Assembly: GCA_030145365.1 (NCBI GenBank)
Contig: JAQYVS010000074.1
Coordinates: 1 to 9,202 of the forward strand
DNA: 9,202 nt
Direction: 5' to 3'
Source of the DNA: Desulfofustis sp.
Lineage (GTDB): Bacteria > Desulfobacterota > Desulfobulbia > Desulfobulbales > Desulfocapsaceae
The notes under the pieces are model-generated. The model saw nothing but the letters and a program-made list of their open reading frames with translations, made no database searches and was not told the DNA's origin. A program made the translations under genes and the position numbers. How positions within the stretch are numbered: position 1 is the first letter of the stretch; the number at the start of each line of letters is the position of its first letter. Shown piece after piece: positions 7,200 through 9,202 of the stretch.

Positions 7200-8048
7200 C
7201 TAGTTCGGTGTATTAATTAATCTGTATTGCTCCATTAATGTAAGCAACTCAAATGGTACGGGGTGATTTTTATGCCCAGCCATCGATGTTCCCGGTCGAA
7301 TATTTCCATGATAATCACTGCCGCCCGTTTCAAATAGATTGCAGGACTGGGCAAGACGACGGAGTTTTCTGTGAAACTTGCCTTTCTGGGTAGGGTAAAA
7401 GGTTTCAACCCCGTCCAACCCAATCTTCTTTAATCTAGCCAACAGATTGTCAAGTACATCAATGGAACGGTTTATCTGCACCGGATGTGCCAGCACAACA
7501 GAGCCCCCGCTGGCATGAATCAGTGTTATCGCTTCTTCCACGTGATAGATGAAACGTGAAACATATCCTTTCTTACCCTTTCTTAAATATAAAGTAAAAG
7601 CCTGGTCAATTGATTTAACTATATTTTTTTTCACCATTAACCGGGCGATATGAGGTCGACCGGTTTGACCATTTCCAGAGATCACCTGCAATTCTTCATC
7701 CGAGACATCCAACCCCATAGCCTGCAGGTTGGCAATAATTTTTGAATTACGTTTATTTCTAGATTCCTGCAACACTGATAAACCACCAAGCAGCTGGGAA
7801 TCCTGATGGTTGAAATTATAACCCAATAGGTGAAAATGAATATCATCAAGAAAAACACTCAGTTCCACCCCGGAAATAACCCGCAGGTCCAAACGCGCTC
7901 CGGCTCGAAGGGCTTCGGAGGTACCATCCACAGTATCATGGTCGGTTATTGATATGGCCTTGAGTCCAATGTTTTTTGCAATCTCAACAAGTTCAGTCGG
8001 ACTGTAGGTACCATCTGAAAATGTTGAGTGCACGTGAAGATCCATCAT
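7200..8048 (-). CDS. PHP-domain phosphoesterase, RNase AM/YciV-like
   Basis: This 282-residue protein has a complete PHP active site, which binds two or three metal ions and hydrolyses phosphoesters. Metal ligands are visible in order: His5 and His7 (DLHVHSTFSDG) with Asp12, Asp36-His37-Asp38 (ITDHDT), Glu62 (GVE), His71/His73 (HFHLLGY), His133 (GRPHIA), His188 (LAHP) and Asp245/His247 (GSDYHG). The order and the GRPHIA insert resemble the YciV/TrpH group, which removes 3'-phosphate from nucleoside 3',5'-bisphosphates and trims the 5' ends of RNA. That substrate is inferred by family and has not been shown for this protein. The start is MMDL at 8048 with only a weak ribosome site; the second ATG is also possible. 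The response-regulator gene begins 5 bp after the stop. Confidence 0.9.
   Translation of the reverse strand: MMDLHVHSTFSDGTYSPTELVEIAKNIGLKAISITDHDTVDGTSEALRAGARLDLRVISGVELSVFLDDIHFHLLGYNFNHQDSQLLGGLSVLQESRNKRNSKIIANLQAMGLDVSDEELQVISGNGQTGRPHIARLMVKKNIVKSIDQAFTLYLRKGKKGYVSRFIYHVEEAITLIHASGGSVVLAHPVQINRSIDVLDNLLARLKKIGLDGVETFYPTQKGKFHRKLRRLAQSCNLFETGGSDYHGNIRPGTSMAGHKNHPVPFELLTLMEQYRLINTPN
7477..7492 (-). promoter_or_regulatory. Near-consensus sigma-54 -24/-12 sequence inside the PHP gene
   Basis: The minus strand reads TGGCACATCCGGTGCA. The sigma-54 consensus is TGGCACR-N4-TTGCA. The GG and GC doublets are correctly spaced, and only one defined base differs (G for the first T of TTGC). The site points toward the response-regulator gene, which begins about 285 bp downstream. 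It lies over codons for the conserved LAHPVQ stretch, so coding constraint could produce it by chance. Confidence 0.3.
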
Positions 8049-8160
8049 TTTTTAACCATACCCATCGTAACCGGTCTTATCAATACATGAGAAATGGAAA
8101 TATTCCGGTGATTGGCTTTTCTTGATGAAATATATATCTCTTATCGTTCGATCACGGCTC

Positions 8161-8190
8161 TGGACAAATATGTATTGATCCTGATACACT
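8161..8190 (+). promoter_or_regulatory. Promoter candidate for the L,D-transpeptidase-fold gene
   Basis: TGGACA (8161-8166) and TACACT (8185-8190) match the sigma-70 hexamers at five and four of six bases. The spacer is 18 bases. A transcript starting near 8197 would have a leader of about 48 bases. This is a weak to moderate candidate. Confidence 0.3.
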
Positions 8191-8203
8191 GGGCGCTGCT
8201 TCG

Positions 8204-8216
8204 TCTCATGATGAGA
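8204..8216. repeat. 13-bp inverted repeat TCTCAT-G-ATGAGA
   Basis: The two six-base arms are perfectly complementary around a single G. The repeat lies just downstream of the promoter candidate and about 30 bp before the ATG at 8245, a place where an operator could sit. Its owner is unknown and it could be chance. Confidence 0.35.
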
Positions 8217-8244
8217 AGATTCGATATTGATTAATAAAGATAAT

Positions 8245-9015
8245 ATGTCTGCACTAAAAATTCTTGCTGCTGTTCTTTCAGTAAATGTTTTTCTTTCCTT
8301 TCCTCTTTGGGCCTCAGAGAAGTCGTCTCCGCCCGGCAGTATCACCTCGGTGGCGGCTTATCATAGGGCCTATCCGAGGTTGATGGAGTTGCTGAACAAT
8401 AAGAATCAGTATTTAGGCTCCCCGCTTTTTATCCGAATTTTCAAGCAATCAAACGAGCTGGAAATTTGGATGCCTTCAAAAAACGGAAGATACGAACATT
8501 TTAAAACTTATATTATCTGTTATTTCTCAGGGGAACTCGGGCCAAAAGTCAAGGCAGGAGATAAACAGAGTCCCGAAGGTTTTTATCGGATCGGTCCAAA
8601 TCAGATGAATCCGTGGAGTAAACATCATCTATCCTTTAATCTCGGTTATCCCAATGAATACGATCAGGCCCAGAGCTGGACCGGTGCCGCCCTGATGATC
8701 CACGGCCGTTGCTCATCCGCAGGTTGTTTTGCAATGACTGATTATTATATGGATGAAATCTATACACTGGCTGATGCGGCACTGGCTCATGGGCAGCCGG
8801 AAATCAAGGTCCATGTGTTTCCGTTTCGATTGACTGCTGATAACCTGAAACTCCATGGGGGCTCTCCATGGATCGGTTTCTGGCTCAACTTAAAGGAAGG
8901 ATTTGATCTCTTTGAAAAATATCGCTTTCCTCCCCGGGTGGAAGTTGAAAACGGTAGATACGCATTCACCCACGAATATGATCAGTCTCTAGCAAGGATC
9001 GATAACAGAGACTGA
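8245..9015 (+). CDS. Exported YkuD/YafK (DpaA)-like L,D-transpeptidase-fold protein
   Basis: The catalytic motif HGRCSSAGCFAM is plain; with numbering from the TTG at 8227 it has His159 and the nucleophile Cys167. This is the HGxxSxGC signature of YkuD-fold L,D-transpeptidases. The extra Cys162 and the following FAMTD fit the YafK branch. E. coli YafK (DpaA) cuts the link between Braun lipoprotein and peptidoglycan instead of making one. By that analogy the protein probably works on peptidoglycan in the periplasm. The N-terminus after the ATG, MSALKILAAVLSVNVFLSFPLWAS, looks like a signal peptide with possible cleavage after LWA. I chose the ATG at 8245 because it gives this compact signal. 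The in-frame TTG at 8227 would add six residues, and neither start has a strong ribosome site. Length is about 256 residues. Its substrate and the presence of a Lpp-like partner cannot be judged here. The gene stands alone and converges with the Crp/Fnr gene. Confidence 0.9.
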   Translation: MSALKILAAVLSVNVFLSFPLWASEKSSPPGSITSVAAYHRAYPRLMELLNNKNQYLGSPLFIRIFKQSNELEIWMPSKNGRYEHFKTYIICYFSGELGPKVKAGDKQSPEGFYRIGPNQMNPWSKHHLSFNLGYPNEYDQAQSWTGAALMIHGRCSSAGCFAMTDYYMDEIYTLADAALAHGQPEIKVHVFPFRLTADNLKLHGGSPWIGFWLNLKEGFDLFEKYRFPPRVEVENGRYAFTHEYDQSLARIDNRD

Positions 9016-9046
9016 ACTGTTTAACACCATCCGATGTACTTGGTTT

Positions 9047-9202
9047 TTATTTCTGCATCAGCTTTTCCCTGTCGAGTAGAGTGATCGATCTGCCTTCGAC
9101 TTTGATCATTTTTTCATCACTCATTTTAGAAAATATACGCGACAAGGTTTCTGGTATCGTACCAAGCAGACTGGCAAGCTGACCTTTGGACACAGTCAGG
9201 TT
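9047..9202 (-). CDS. Crp/Fnr-family regulator, C-terminal part only
   Basis: The last 51 codons and the TAA stop (9047-9049) are visible; the rest lies beyond the window. They read as the winged helix-turn-helix of a Crp/Fnr protein: a LTVSKGQLASLLGT turn, the recognition helix PETLSRIFSKM, and the wing GRSITLLDREKL. The E-x-x-S-R pattern in the recognition helix is the FNR-type arrangement that in E. coli FNR reads TTGAT half-sites. The sensory domain is not in view, so I cannot say whether it binds an Fe-S cluster, haem or a nucleotide. Its stop is 31 bp from the stop of the convergent L,D-transpeptidase-fold gene, and I see no strong terminator in that gap. Confidence 0.9.
   Translation of the reverse strand, partial: NLTVSKGQLASLLGTIPETLSRIFSKMSDEKMIKVEGRSITLLDREKLMQK

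Larger units (their letters stand above)
8049..8244. other. Divergent gap between PHP gene and L,D-transpeptidase-fold gene
   Basis: About 196 bp lie between the two start codons. On the plus strand they hold a promoter candidate (8161-8190) and a 13-bp inverted repeat (8204-8216), each listed separately. On the minus strand I see no convincing promoter for the PHP/response-regulator pair. AT-rich runs near 8125-8140 give only poor hexamer pairs. A minus-strand reading frame across this gap has no family motif and overlaps the neighbouring gene start, so I do not call it a gene. Confidence 0.5.

Noticed and set aside
7653..7660. GGTCGACC palindrome inside the PHP gene as an activator binding site
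   Set aside because: It encodes part of the conserved GRPH motif and is a single 8-bp palindrome with no paired copy nearby.
8175..8188. Possible FNR box (TTGAT-N4-ATACA)
   Set aside because: Only the left half-site matches. The right half matches ATCAA at three of five bases, too weak to list as a site.
8052..8345. Minus-strand 97-codon frame across the divergent gap and the start of the L,D-transpeptidase-fold gene
   Set aside because: It has no family motif, its composition looks random, and it overlaps a well-supported signal-peptide-bearing gene start on the other strand.

Overview
The window holds ordinary bacterial chromosome of roughly mid-40s % GC (estimated by eye). It carries nine protein-coding genes or gene parts that I recognise by family motif, plus one small zinc-ribbon gene. 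I see no RNA gene, insertion sequence, CRISPR array, prophage or obvious foreign island. A nif-type NifU/NifS pair, an NtrC-type sigma-54 activator, a Crp/Fnr regulator and the PHP, ProC and NadK families together suggest a Gram-negative anaerobe. A sulfate- or sulfur-metabolising Desulfobacterota of the Desulfobulbales type is my best guess. That placement is inferred from gene content and not proven.

Layout. (1) Positions 1-3880, minus strand: a likely transcription unit running from a Trm112/YcaR-like 59-residue zinc-ribbon protein (3880-3701), through a phosphoglucomutase/phosphomannomutase (3604-1883) and three-domain NifU (1786-953), to NifS (953 to beyond position 1, cut by the window edge). 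nifU and nifS overlap by one base. The gaps before pgm and before nifU are about 97 bp each, so separate internal promoters are possible. (2) Positions 3881-4035: a compact divergent control region with a plausible plus-strand promoter for proC-nadK and an overlapping extended -10 for the minus-strand unit. (3) Positions 4036-5702, plus strand: proC and nadK, joined by a one-base TGATG overlap. (4) Positions 5703-5799: a short convergent gap without a convincing terminator. (5) Positions 8048-5800, minus strand: a PHP-domain phosphoesterase followed 5 bp later by an NtrC-type response regulator that has no kinase beside it. (6) Positions 8049-8244: the divergent gap before a plus-strand, exported YafK/DpaA-like L,D-transpeptidase-fold protein (8245-9015). 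(7) Positions 9047-9202, minus strand: the C-terminal end of a Crp/Fnr regulator, cut by the window edge.

How the genes work together. NifS releases sulfur from cysteine and NifU is the scaffold on which Fe-S clusters are built. NadK makes NADP+, whose reduced form ProC can use to make proline. The mutase supplies sugar-1-phosphates for glycogen or the envelope, and the YkuD-fold protein acts on peptidoglycan. The regulators at the right end (sigma-54 activator and Crp/Fnr protein) have no target that can be read from this window with confidence.

I did not find a clearly novel multi-gene system. The observations most worth a second look are a near-consensus sigma-54 -24/-12 sequence inside the PHP gene pointing at the sigma-54 activator gene, the GAFTNA variant of that activator's sigma-54 contact loop, the overlapping divergent promoters at 3920-3951, and a 13-bp inverted repeat upstream of the L,D-transpeptidase-fold gene.
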